Under the pieces are notes generated by a model. That model had not been told where the DNA came from. It saw nothing but the letters and a program-made list of their open reading frames with translations, and did no database searches. DNA of 64,000 nt from Phytoseiulus persimilis (lineage: Eukaryota; Arthropoda; Arachnida; Mesostigmata; Phytoseiidae): positions 43,830,745 to 43,894,744 of the forward strand of contig CM075102.1 of the NCBI GenBank assembly GCA_037576195.1, read 5' to 3'. Shown in pieces: positions 21,814-33,534 of this stretch. The translations under genes were made by a program, and so were the position numbers. Numbering within the stretch: the first letter of the stretch is position 1; every line of letters starts with the position of its first letter.

Positions 21814-23698
21814 GAGCTTCCTCGGTCCCATTGAGACCTCTCGTTCCGCTTGCAAATGGAATTTTCATTTGCCGTTTCCGGTACTGCTCTTTCAATGTAG
21901 GATTCCGACCGTAAATGAGCATTGCAATCGCGCAAAGACTCAGCAGAATCGCCGTGACTGATTGCCCGTACATCAACGACATAGGACTGGAATCTATTAA
22001 TTTGCCGATGATCAGAGCAGGTAGAGTGGCTCCGATGCAAATGCTAACCATAATGATACACATACAATTGTGCGTCAATGTAATATACTGAACTGCCCAC
22101 ACTGTTCCGTTCCCGAAACATGGGGCTAGCCCGAAACCCAGGAGAGCGGTCCCAGCCCACGCTACAAATGCTGAGTTCTTGATGAACACTGCCATGTAAA
22201 TTGAAGCAATAAGTAGAATGCATTGGAATCCGATTATAAGCTTGGAGACCCTCACGACGAAGCTGAGCGCAGTTATAACAACTCGACTTAGTGTATAGCT
22301 TATCCAAAACACAGAAGAAAGGTATGCAGCCGAAGACTTTGTGAAGTTCAGTCCCTCGGCTCGCAATACGAATGTCGGCAAGTAACTCGCTAAACCGACT
22401 TCACTGGCTACGCCGAGACACACGTAGGTTGTTGCTAACAGCACAACCGTGTATCTCATCTTCTTGGGTAGTTCTATTGCGGTCGACTCGGATGACTTCT
22501 CCGGAACCGGGTTTGTTCTGTCGATGAAGTACGAGAATACGATACTGATGACATTCGCAAGGAAGACTGAACCCATAATCAAGTACGCGATGGAAATTCG
22601 TGACTTGGTTACGGGAGACGGCAGCTCCCCATCTGTTACACCATAGAGCGTATCGTTGCTCTCGAGAGTTTTCCTGGAAGCGGAGAGGAAAAACTGAGGT
22701 ATCTTCCACGCTGCCCTGAAGCTCCCAGAATCAGGAGTCGAATCACTGTTCAGTTTTCATTGATCGTTTTAGATGAGCAGGTCGCGAAGCGACTGCACGA
22801 CCTTCGAGTAACTGGAAAGCTTGGGAATGTGTATCGGAGTCTCTTGTGATAGTCGGGTCAAGGTTTAGGCGCGAGAAATACTGACCTTGATACCAGAGGG
22901 CTCAGGAAAGGTTCGCAAATCAAGGGAGCAATGATACCGCCCACTCCGAAGATCAAGTTGTACAGTTGCAGGATTGGCCCGCTTCGCTCCTTCCACATGA
23001 CTTGGATCCACACATGGGCTCCTAGATAAGTATTCTAGACTGAATTCTGGATATAATCTAGGGTAAAACGGTTATTCCATCAAGAAATCGCCCATAAGTA
23101 ACACTGACCTATTTCAGTGAACGACATGGTCATGCCGCAGGTGAAATTCACGACGTGTAAATAAACCAATCGTTTCAGTATAGGGGTTAGAATAACACTC
23201 ACGCCGCTCGCGCAGATGCAGGCCGCTATGACGAGCTGCGTGTTCACATGACTGAAAACGAGGTTACCTGTAGAGCCAAGAATATGAACTCAACTGACCA
23301 CTCAGGAGGGAATCGGCGGTTTCTCGATGATCCCAAGGAAACGAGAAACCGTAGATGCGAGCATTTCATGAAACGAGCTCAGAGACGGAGGAACTCACCG
23401 ACAAGCCCTCCAAATATGGAGCCGACAGCCCTCGTCGTCAAAGTGTATGAGATTTGATCCGATGTAGTTTCATATACCTCTGCGAGATCGATTAATGAGG
23501 TTCCGAATGAGGACAGCGCCATACCCTATGAACGATTACTTCGAGTATGACTTCCTGATGATTTTTTTGAGCAACTATTGAGCACGCTCCGGCGAAATGG
23601 AATACGGAAGGCATCGACGAAACACTAACCAAACAGAACACTGCGACGTGAAGATTTGTCGTCTGGATCAGACGGAGTGCCCTCGGCGAAACCTTCAT
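21809..23698 (-). CDS. Major facilitator superfamily transporter, MFSD4 / sodium-dependent glucose transporter 1 (NAGLT1)-like
   Basis: Five coding exons join in phase on the minus strand: 23630-23698, 23399-23525, 23109-23267, 22886-23021 and 21809-22745 (introns 87-140 bp, all gt..ag), giving 475 residues from ATG at 23698. The first helix covers GMALSSFGTSLIDLAE, a typical MFSD4/NAGLT1 start. The next exon carries SDQISYTLTTRAVGSIFGG (the helix 2 / loop 2-3 region), a later one IQVMWKERSGPILQLYN and FGVGGIIAPLICEPFLSP. A hydrophilic loop (TLESNDTLYGVTDGE, with an N-glycosylation sequon) and six further helices follow. Length and topology fit a 12-helix MFS protein of the plasma membrane that moves sugar or related solutes; the substrate is not deducible. 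The terminal exon holds about two thirds of the protein. Upstream 5' UTR exons were not identified. Confidence 0.9.
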
Positions 23699-26600
23699 GG
23701 CTGACTTCTGCGTGTCGTAAACAGCTATTCAGCAATTGTGTAGCTCCGCGCTGAGTGTATTCACACCTTGAATCCTTGCCGCTGAAAGAGTTTTTTTCGA
23801 GCAATCTCGAGCGCTCCATTCCAGGGTCAAGGCAACGACAGCCCAGCCTAAATTGTACTGCTGTAAATTTCACCGTTTGAGGTCGGGAGCGAGCTACTGG
23901 ACTTCTCTGTCCAATCAGTATCAGGAAGAGCGCGAGCGACAATGTATGCATCGTTTCCCAATGACTGTAAGGTTTTTCGTTGGTGAAGAAAAGACCGGTG
24001 TTGATACGAAACTCAGAAAATTCAACATCCGAGCATTAATTGATGACTGTCGAAACGTACCATTCATTGGAGAGTATCGTCTGTCGAATAAATGCTCCTC
24101 ATTTCCTCATGATGGTGCAAACGAGAGCCTAGTCGATGGGAGCTCAACGTTCCCGAGAATCATCAGAAGAAACTTCTCATCCCAAGTGACTTCGACACGA
24201 TCGTTGCTCCTCTGATTTCGGGTGCGCGATTGTATTTGTGCCGTCCGGAGAGCGAATAACTTACGAAATAGTGTGCGGTGACATTGCGAACGTACTTCAT
24301 AATGTGATTCCTCCTCACATTCCAACGCTGTTCTTATTATCAGTTGGGTTGAGGAGCTAGCTTGAGCTGGCGGCGCGAAGAATCCGATCTAATTTTGCTA
24401 TGAGTTAACGTTGAGACCAAGAACAATACATCAGTCAATTCAATCAGTTTGAATTAGCGACCCCGCCGTTCCAAACACCAATATTCGTGCTCAGAACCTC
24501 AGGCGGGCACCTCATGCCATGGATGACGTCGACCCTGAATGCCGGAAATCAATCACACAAGGTCATGCAAATCTCCCGAGAAGAGAGCGACTGCTGCGGA
24601 TTCGTTTGCGAACTAGCTCCGACAATGGCAGATAGCTGTTGGCGGCTCTGAAGAGAGCAATTGTCGAACGTAGGACGTGAATAGCAACTGATATGATGCG
24701 ATTCGCTGATCGGTATTGCCTCGGATAGGCTTCTGGATGACACACGATTGCCACCGCGAATTCTGTGAACGCTATCACTCATAGTCACACGATACAGCCG
24801 ACTCTAAACATGAGCGAAACATGAATTTCACCTCAATTTCTAAGGCCCCAGGGCCTTATGAGGAAAAGTCTCATACGCCTCCGTGGTACCTCGAGGGCAC
24901 CCCACATACCCAGCCATGTATCATCAAAATCGCCGTGCGGCAGTTGGTGCACTCTCCTTGTGAGCTCATCGGGCAGCAACTCACGCACACACATTGCCTT
25001 CCATTGTTATGGAAGGAGATAGATAACCAACAACGGATGAGTTGCTATGGTTCTGCCATTCATTCGTCTGAGGCCAAGTTCCCATACTGCCAGCGGATTT
25101 CAAAATACCGGATCCAACCTTCTTGAACTGTGTGCGAGAACGTCAAGCACTCCATAAGCGGTGACAACAATGTCCAGGTGCATGCGCATCGAGGTCGAGT
25201 CAGTCAAACTATCATCGGGCATAACTAGAGCCTCGGAGTTTATGTATTCTTCGGAATCATAGCCTCGTTGCGAACGTGATCAATCCCAGGTAATTGATGG
25301 AAGAATTTTGAAAAATCGCTCAGACTCCCAGGCTCGAGTCATACCCGACCAGAAGCATGTTATCAACGAGCGTGGTACACTGAAAACTCGTTCGGCGTCG
25401 AAGTTGTCACTGGTTAGACGACGACGATCTGCAGTAGCGGAAATTTCCGGGCACCAGGTGTTGAGCGCGTCGGTGCTTGTACTCGGTCTGGCTGCGGCGG
25501 GAACGGTAGCCAGGGCATTCTCTCGCGGGTCCGTGAAACGGGAGGCGAACGCTTTGATCAGCCCATCGGCATATGGCGAGTCAACAACGAGCCGGGAATA
25601 CCCTTCGATACTATTCACAGAGTAGTTTGGCGTTCTAGTTTGTTTACCGGTTAGCTGTGGCAGTCGAACTCCGATTTAAACGGCGCTCGAAGTTGAGGCT
25701 TCCACAAAATCTTCTTGGAATCCGAGCCCGCAGTCTCTCTCGACGCCTTTCTCGGCTTGGGTCACCTTGCTCAACGCCTATTCCTTCACAGCTCGTCAGC
25801 GGCAATCACGTAAGGAATTCCGCCCCCTCGATACTCAGTTCCCCCACTATGCACCGATTTGCGGCTACAGCGGTCTCGTTTCTCCCTCTGCTATTGATAT
25901 TAGAACGCACGGGGGTAACTCGCACGAGTCTCCGCTGACTCCATGAATGATAGTTCAGATCAGTAACCTGGATTCTCGTCCGAGATCCGCCTCGAAGACT
26001 TGAAGCCCTAGCGGCTCGGACCGAGTGAGAAATCGCGGTCCATCTCGAAACGACGTGCATGATAGGAGTCTGGAGGCTTGGGAGGAGGCTACAGCCCCGC
26101 CAGCCTCACAGTGCGTACGCCGCTGACTCTCAAACCCGATTTTGTTTGGCCATAACCCCGTCGTTGCTGAGATTCTTCCGGAACCCGCAGAGGGGTCGAT
26201 AGAAACTTCAAAGGCGGTCATTTTCTTGGAAAAGCGAGGTTGTCGGAGGACCTCGAACTCGACTCTCAGGGGACCCATCATGCAGATGTGAGATCGACGA
26301 AGAAAGACTTCGCCAGCTCCAATGATTGGATAGAAATCTTGAGAAGGATTGGAGACGAAATTCAGATGAAAAATCCATGCAATCTGTTATCACAGATAAT
26401 ATGCCTGAACACGCTATCATCGACATCAGAACGTAGTCAGCTTCCGAATCTCCCAACTCAGCATAGCCACCCTGTACCGTCGATCCTCGGTGTCTGAACA
26501 CCGAGTCTGAGTCGAGGTTCCCGATTGACATCGAAAATCGCACCGCGTTGGTCGCCGGCTCCTGGAAGACGGTCACCAGTTCGACGTCATTGATCGACAT

Positions 26601-27161
26601 CGAACTCCTCATGCACATGTCCGGTCGTTTCCGGGAACGGAGGGCAGACCCCTCCTTCGAGGGCCGCTGGTAAACGCTGCTCTTTCGAACACCATGATCT
26701 TCATTCGGCTCTTGAATGTGATTCTAGAAAACTTCGCTCATGGGGCAAGATTGGAAGCTCCACTGAGGTTGCCAGTTTATGGCACGGATTCTTCGCACCA
26801 GCACTGCATCTTATGCACCAATTACTGTTTCAATCTCTGCAGTTCGATAGCAAAGCAAGGCATTCAATTGAAGTTCCTCCTGATAGGGCTAAGCTGACTC
26901 CTTCTCCAACGGAAATATTCCTCTCGCTGCTTGATCCTGAGTACTGGTGCGGAAGGAGTTCTCTTACATGGGTTCGTGTGAAACGTACAGTTTATTTGGA
27001 ATTCAACATTTCTCTCGATAAACAGTAATGATACGAATGTACGATTGGGTCATTTTGTGCCTCTGGTGCTGTCCAATAGTGTTCACAAAAAAAGAGGGCT
27101 CTGGGAAGGTGCCGACGAAAGGGTACACGAGGTGGCGGAATTTCGAAGTTTGAGCAGGGAA
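23699..27161. other. Upstream of transporter; no supported gene
   Basis: A minus-strand frame of 112 codons at 25280-25618 and shorter frames elsewhere are open, but I could not connect them by phase-consistent splicing or recognise a domain. Part of the first few hundred bases probably holds the transporter promoter; no clear TATA box was seen. Confidence 0.4.
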
Positions 27162-29822
27162 CTACACAACCTCCGCGTCATCCTCATCAATGACGTTCAT
27201 GACTTCATAAGGGATGCCACCGTTGACGAAGAATCGACCGAGCTTTTCTTGTAGCGGCCACAACTCGATCTCGAATGACTCTGGTGATAGCGTAACATTT
27301 GTGATGAAGATTCTGAGATCCAATACTTGAAGGGTTCGGAATCGAAACGAGGAAGGAATTCCCGTTTTGGACCTCCCTCAGATTGAACACGGAGACGAAA
27401 TTCCACAAATCGGAGGGAGACGTTTTCGAACATCGTGGAATCCCATAGAGCGTTACGTTGCTGTGATTTCTCTCCCCTACTCTCAAGTTTTTCGGTTCTC
27501 CCAGAACGTAGTATCGGATAAGAGAACTCAAATCCATGGAGATCGTTCCGTGAAGATGACTCACGGTCGGGCATGCCAGACCTCCTCAACCACTCAGGCT
27601 TCGAGGGCGTTTCTGGAACTCACCCAGAGGGTCTGATTTTCCGGCAGCATTGAAGGTGATGTGACGGAACTTCGCCACCGTTGCATCGTGGTCGTCGATG
27701 ACATTGGAGGCTTCGTTCACGTTGGCACCATGAACGAAGATTCGGTCGAGCGTTTCCTGTAGCTGCAACAACTCGGTCTCGCAGGGTTGTGTTGACAGCG
27801 TAACATTTGTGATGAAGATTCTGAGATCCCATACTTGAAGGGCTCGGAATCGAAACGAGGAAGGAATTCCCGTTTCGGACCTCCCTCAGATTGAACACGG
27901 AGACGAAATTCCACAAATCGGAGGGAGACGTTTTCGAACATCGTGGAGTCCCATAATAGCGTTACGTTGCTGTGATTTCTCTCCCCTACTCTCAAGTTTT
28001 TCGGTTCTCCCAGAACGTAGTATCGGATAAGAGAACTCAAATCCATGGAGATCGTTCCGTGAAGATGACTCACGGTCGGGCATGCCAGACCTCCTCAACC
28101 ACTCAGGCTTCGAGGGCGTTGCTGGAACTCACCCAGAGGGTCTGATTTTCCGGCAGCATTGAAGGTGATGTGACGGAACTTCGCCACCGTTGCATCGTGG
28201 TCGTCGATGACATTGGAGGCTTCGTTCACGTTGGCACCATGAACGAAGATTCGGTCGAGCGTTTCCTGTAGCTGCAACAACTCGGTCTCGCAGGGTTGTG
28301 TTGACAGCGTAACATTTGTGATGAAGATTCTGAGATCCCATACTTGAAGGGCTCGGAATCGAAACGAGGAAGGGATTCCCGTTTCGGACCTCCCTCAGAT
28401 TGAACACGGAGACGAAATTCCACAAATCGGAGGGAGACGTTTTCGAACATCGTGGAGTCCCATAATAGCGTTACGTTGCTGTGATTTCTCTCCCCTACTC
28501 TCAAGTTTTTCGGTTCTCCCAGAACGTAGTATCGGATAAGAGAAATCAAATCCATGGAGATCGTTCCGTGAAGATGACTCACGGTCGGGCATGCCAGACC
28601 TCCTCAACCACTCAGGCTTCGAGGGCGTTGCTGGAACTCACCCAGAGGGTCTGATTTTCCGGCAGCATTGAAGGTGATGTGACGGAACTTCGCCACCGTT
28701 GCATCGTGGTCGTCGATGACATTGGAGGCTTCGTTCACGTTGGCACCATGAACGAAGATTCGGTCGAGCGTTTCCTGTAGCTGCAACAACTCGGTCTCGC
28801 AGGGTTGTGTTGACAGCGTAACATTTGTGATGAAGATTCTGAGATCCCATACTTGAAGGGCTCGGAATCGAAACGAGGAAGGAATTCCCGTTTCGGACCT
28901 CCCTCAGATTGAACACGGAGACGAAATTCCACAAATCGGAGGGAGACGTTTTCGAACATCGTGGAGTCCCATAATAGCGTTACGTTGCTGTGATTTCTCT
29001 CCCCTACTCTCAAGTTTTTCGGTTCTCCCAGAACGTAGTATCGGATAAGAGAACTCAAATCCATGGAGATCGTTCCGTGAAGATGACTCACGGTCGGGCA
29101 TGCCAGACCTCCTCAACCACTCAGGCTTCGAGGGCGTTGCTGGAACTCACCCAGAGGGTCTGATTTTCCGGCAGCATTGAAGGTGATGTGACGGAACTTC
29201 GCCACCGTTGCATCGTGGTCGTCGATGACATTGGAGGCTTCGTTCACGTTGGCACCATGAACGAAGATTCGGTCGAGCGTTTCCTGTAGCTGCAACAACT
29301 CGGTCTCGCAGGGTTGTGTTGACAGCGTAACATTTGTGATGAAGATTCTGAGATCCCATACTTGAAGGGCTCGGAATCGAAACGAGGAAGGGATTCCCGT
29401 TTCGGACCTCCCTCAGATTGAACACGGAGACGAAATTCCACAAATCGGAGGGAGACGTTTTCGAACATCGTGGAGTCCCATAATAGCGTTACGTTGCTGT
29501 GATTTCTCTCCCCTACTCTCAAGTTTTTCGGTTCTCCCAGAACGTAGTATCGGATAAGAGAAATCAAATCCATGGAGATCGTTCCGTGAAGATGACTCAC
29601 GGTCGGGCATGCCAGACCTCCTCAACCACTCAGGCTTCGAGGGCGTTGCTGGAACTCACCCAGAGGGTCTGATTTTCCGGCAGCATTGAAGGTGATGTGA
29701 CGGAACTTCGCCACCGTTGCATCGTGGTCGTCGATGACATTGGAGGCTTCGTTCACGTTGGCACCATGAACGAAGATTCGGTCGAGCGTTTCCTGTAGCT
29801 GCAACAACTCGGTCTCGCGGGG
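27162..29822. repeat. 509-bp tandem array, about 5.2 units, with ABAB higher-order pattern
   Basis: Identical landmarks recur at exact 509-bp steps (for example the string ending the 61-codon frame at 27586, 28095, 28604, 29113 and 29622). Two diagnostic sites alternate: GAGGAAGGAATTCC / GAGAACTCAAATCC in units 1 and 3, GAGGAAGGGATTCC / GAGAAATCAAATCC in units 2 and 4. So a 1018-bp dimer was duplicated recently. The lower-coordinate flank (27162-27600) is an older, diverged copy missing one base in its intron. Confidence 0.9.
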
Positions 29823-29830
29823 TTGTGTTT
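27162..29830 (-). CDS. Hypothetical gene built from tandemly duplicated phase 1-1 exons
   Basis: Read on the minus strand, each unit has a 261-bp exon flanked by an acceptor (caatctgag) and a strong donor (gtgagt): 29151-29411, 28642-28902, 28133-28393 and 27624-27884. The exon encodes LRIFITNVTLSTQPCETELL, then QLQETLDRIFVHGANVNEAS and FRHITFNAAGKSDP. A shorter 5'-most copy is 29660-29830 (acceptor ttcactcag). The last, 27162-27376, is diverged and ends in TAG. All boundaries are phase 1, so exons can be added or lost without shifting the frame. Between last and other copies, the 3' half differs largely by synonymous third-position changes, which supports this frame. A first exon with ATG was not found, so the gene may start upstream or be non-functional. 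I do not recognise the domain; the exon end weakly recalls a fibronectin III G strand, but no full domain fits. Confidence 0.45.
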
Positions 29831-31150
29831 CTGAGTGAACTCCTCAGCAAACGGCGGAAGCGAAGAAGCGGCACGTTCGGACTTTGAGACGGCTGGCGAG
29901 CACTGCATCTTCGGAGTATACTGGCACTCGGTGTTTGGATGTGGAATGGATCAGAAGTTAACCTCCCCCACCGTTTTAAACCAGAAGTTGGCTCCTCCCT
30001 CGTCCCTCCCATCGAGCCTCCTCTCTGATATCGGACTTCTATCGGTAGTAACAGCCTGGTGCGGTCCAACGAGCGGTTCGGGATGATTTCGCGTCGATTC
30101 CGAGAATACATGCCATGATCTTGATACGATTCTCGCGAACTCCGCTGATGGCGGAGGATGGAAGGATCTTCTCAGATCGGGGGTTCATGGGTTTGATCCT
30201 CATCAGCAGCAACCCCTCTTATTCGCCAATGTTTGTGTTTATCCGTGCGGTTTTGAATGCAAATCAAGGCATTCGAGTGGGCTCGTTCCTCGGAGCACCA
30301 ATAGATCAGCTTTTCGTTGGTCAGAGATCGAGGAAGAACAGGATGTCGATCGAGGGCCCGGAGCTCAGAGTCGTGCTGCGGGATTCAACGGACGATGCTA
30401 TTCGAGGTTTGAACTCAATCGCGCATTCCCATGTCTCTTCATTTCCGATGCGAAGAAAGCATGCTCATGCACACTCTCGTTGATCGAGTCGAACTTAATC
30501 CAGCATCTCACCTGAAACGCGTTGTGTTGCTTCTAATTCAACTCTGTTAGCTTCCTCTCGAAACGGACCCTCCCTTGGTCGAGCAAAGAATCCGATCGCT
30601 CGTACTGAACTCATGATTGGTCGATGGTCACTCGAGAAACTCGGCCTCAGAAATCAGATGAGGGCTGAATTCCTTAGGACGGGCGACACAAAAATCTGTT
30701 CCGAGACGATTGTCGGATTTCCATCGGAAAGCCTGGAGTTCAGAATGGAGTTCGGGTCTAAATCACTGCCTAAAAATACAGGACCGCTGTCAACCATGGA
30801 GTTCCACACGAGGTTCCCTCGATGGCGATGGTTTTGGAGCTGAGTCGAATGTCAACCAAATATTCTTCATGGAATAGAGACCCTCCAGAGCAGGGCGAGT
30901 GCTCGGGTGACACCGCCGACAATGGACGATTTCTGGTCAGTGAGCATGCTTCTGGGGTTAAGCTGGGTCTGCAAGGTCATTCCAGGACATCGCGTCTGAG
31001 ACCCCACGACTCCTCTGGGCCGCTGACGGCAACCGTCCAAGTCCGGCGAGATCAACGATGTTATCCTATAACCCAGTGGTTCTCAAACTCCACTGACCCA
31101 TCGACGCCCTAGGCGACTTCGTTGAAGTTTATGAACTGCCGTCATCCAAG
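29831..31150. other. Stretch with no supported gene
   Basis: Upstream of the duplicated-exon array in its transcription direction. No ATG-bearing exon or promoter for that gene could be identified with confidence. A 122-codon frame at 30115-30483 (+) has no supporting feature. Confidence 0.4.
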
Positions 31151-31290
31151 GGGTCGACCCTTGATCCACCTACGCGGACGCCAAGAAGTATGGTCAAATC
31201 CACCCTGGCATCACCTCTGTAAACGGGAGATCGGCCATCGACCTCCTGGGGGTCGATATCGACCACTTTGAGAACCACTGCTATAACCGA
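31150..31290 (+). repeat. Two to three diverged units of the ~45-bp minisatellite
   Basis: AAGAAGTATGGTCAAATCCACCCTGGCATCACCTC matches the core of the family seen at 10.4-11.0 kb in the same orientation. The array is short and decayed. Confidence 0.55.
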
Positions 31291-32004
31291 ACCGAAGCCG
31301 ATCCGGGCGGATGCTATTTTCCGTAACTGCTCGTATGTCGCCTCGAAGAGTCGACCAATCGATGAGTGATGACACCGGTCCATCTACGACCTTTTTATTC
31401 CTTCGTGAGTTTCATCGCTACATGAGGGATCTCTAGCGGAACGCCGTCGATGAGGATTCGATGTATTTGAGATGCTTCACTACACTCCAACACGCCGGAC
31501 CCCCGACCATTTCTCCCGATGAGATTGGGATTGTTTCCATTCGAACTCATCCAAGAATCAGGATATCAACATCCCTGTCTCATCAGTCTTGGAGAGCTGA
31601 ACTGGATGTGTACATATTGATAATTCCAAAGTCAGATGATACTGTGTTGTCCGACGCACGTGAACTGGAGGAGATTCTATTCATTATTGAGGTGGTTTCA
31701 GAAGGGTTCAGATGGGAATCCCTGAGGACACTGATTCTCAAACGATTTCTTGGAGGTCGATCGGAATGACGTGGTTCTACCACACACTCGTCGGCCAATG
31801 CTTCACTATGGGTGGCTCGGATGCAACGGCCTTGGTCTGTGGCTAGGGGTCGCACACGCGGACTCGGACTCGCGAGTCCCACGAGTCCGACGAGTCCGAG
31901 TCCAGGTGAGGGCGCAAAATCTCGGTTACGGGTTCGGATCCCAAAATCTCAGATTCTGAGCTAGTGAGATTGGAATTCGAGGCTGACTTTCGTTTGAGAA
32001 TCAC

Positions 32005-33533
32005 TGACTGGAGGGGTGATTCCGAGACCAATCTGACCATACTTTTTCAATTCTGAAGGGGTGATTCCGGGACCAATCTGACCATTACTTTCCAAGTGTG
32101 GAGGGGGGATTCCTGGACCAATCTTACCATCATTCTCCAAACCTGGAGGGGTGACTCCGAGACCAAGCTGACCATTACTTTCCAACTCTGGAGGAGTGAT
32201 TCCGCGACCAATCTGGCCATATTTTTTCAAGTCTAGAGGGGTGATTCCGAGACCAAATCTGACCATTACTTTTTCAATTCTGGAGGGGTGATTCCGGGAC
32301 CAATCTGACCATTCTTTTTCAAGTCTGGAGGGGTGATTCCGAGACCAATCTGACCATTACTTTCCAAGTGTGGAGGGGGGATTCCTGGACCAATCTTACC
32401 ATCATTCTCCAAACCTGGAGGGGTGACTCCGAGACCAAGCTGACCATTACTTTCCAACTCTGGAGGAGTGATTCCGCGACCAATCTGGCCATATTTTTTC
32501 AAGTCTAGAGGGGTGATTCCGAGACCAAATCTGACCATTACTTTTTCAATTCTGGAGGGGTGATTCCGGGACCAATCTGACCATTCTTTTTCAAGTCTGG
32601 AGGGGTGATTCCGAGACCAATCTGACCATTACTTTCCAAGTGTGGAGGGGGGATTCCTGGACCAATCTTACCATCATTCCCCAAACCTGGAGGGGTGACT
32701 CCGAGACCAAGCTGACCATTACTTTCCAACTCTGGAGGAGTGATTCCGCGACCAATCTGGCCATTACTTTTTCAATTCTGAAGGGGTGTTTCCGGGACCA
32801 ATCTGACCATTCTTTTTCAAGTCTAGAGGGGTGATTCCGAGACCAATCTGACCATTACTTTCCAAGTGTGGAGCGGGGATTCCTGGACTAATCTTACCAT
32901 CATTCTCCAAACCTGGAGGGGTGACTCCGAGACCAAGCTGACCATTACTTTTCAACTCTGGAGGAGTGATTCCGCGACCAATCTGACCATATTTTTCAAG
33001 TCTGGAGGGGTGATTCCGAGACCAAATCTGACCATTACTTTTTCAATTCTGAAGGGGTGATTCTGGGACCAATCTGACCATTCTTTTTCAAGTCTGGAGG
33101 GGTGATTCCGAGACCGATCTGACCATGACTTTCCAAGTGTGGAGGGGGGATTCCTGGACCAATCTTACCATCATTCTCCAAACCTGGAGGGGTGACTCCG
33201 AGACCAAGCTGACCATTACTTTCCAACTCTGGAGGAGTGATTCCGCGACCAATCTGGCCATATTTTTTCAAGTCTAGAGGGGTGATTCCGAGACCAAATC
33301 TGACCGTTACTTTTTCAATTCTGGAGGGGTGATTCCGGGACCAATCTGACCATTCTTTTTCAAGTCTGGAGGGGTGATTCCGAGACCAATCTGACCATTA
33401 CTTTCCAAGTGTGGAGGGGGGATTCCTGGACCAATCTTACCATCATTCTCCAAACCTGGAGGGGTGACTCCGAGACCAAGCTGACCATTACTTTCCAACT
33501 CTGGAGGAGTGATTCCGCGACCAATCTGGCCAT
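32005..33533 (-). repeat. Minisatellite array with six-monomer (272-bp) higher-order repeat
   Basis: The monomer is 45-47 bp, close to GACCAATCTGACCATTACTT followed by TCCAAGTCTGGAGGGGTGATTC. Six distinguishable monomers (45, 45, 45, 47, 45, 45 bp) form a 272-bp higher-order unit. A landmark (CATTCTCCAAACC and its variant) recurs at 32131, 32403, 32675, 32901, 33172 and 33444; the one short step, 226 bp, equals loss of one monomer. Minus-strand frames through it give 15-residue peptides such as SNGQIGLGITPP, but the 47-bp monomer breaks the frame in every unit, so this is not a coding repeat. The array ends at an undetermined base. Confidence 0.9.
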
Positions 33534-33534
33534 N
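33534..33534. other. Undetermined base (N) at junction of minisatellite and foldback element
   Basis: A single N interrupts the sequence exactly where the 45-bp array stops in mid-monomer and the foldback element begins. It probably marks a collapsed or joined assembly gap, so array length and the left end of the element are unreliable. Confidence 0.85.

Noticed and set aside
25280..25618. 112-codon minus-strand frame
   Set aside because: Reads plausibly but has no ATG context, lacks an acceptor with pyrimidine tract, and the opposite strand is open over the same span.
27205..29600. 118-, 98- and 70-codon frames repeated through the 509-bp array
   Set aside because: They run across the introns of the proposed exon structure and are not the frame that shows third-position changes between copies.
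31961..33498. Minus-strand frames giving 15-residue repeats (GITPPELESNGQLGLGVTPP type)
   Set aside because: A by-product of a 45-bp minisatellite; the 47-bp monomer shifts the frame in every higher-order unit.
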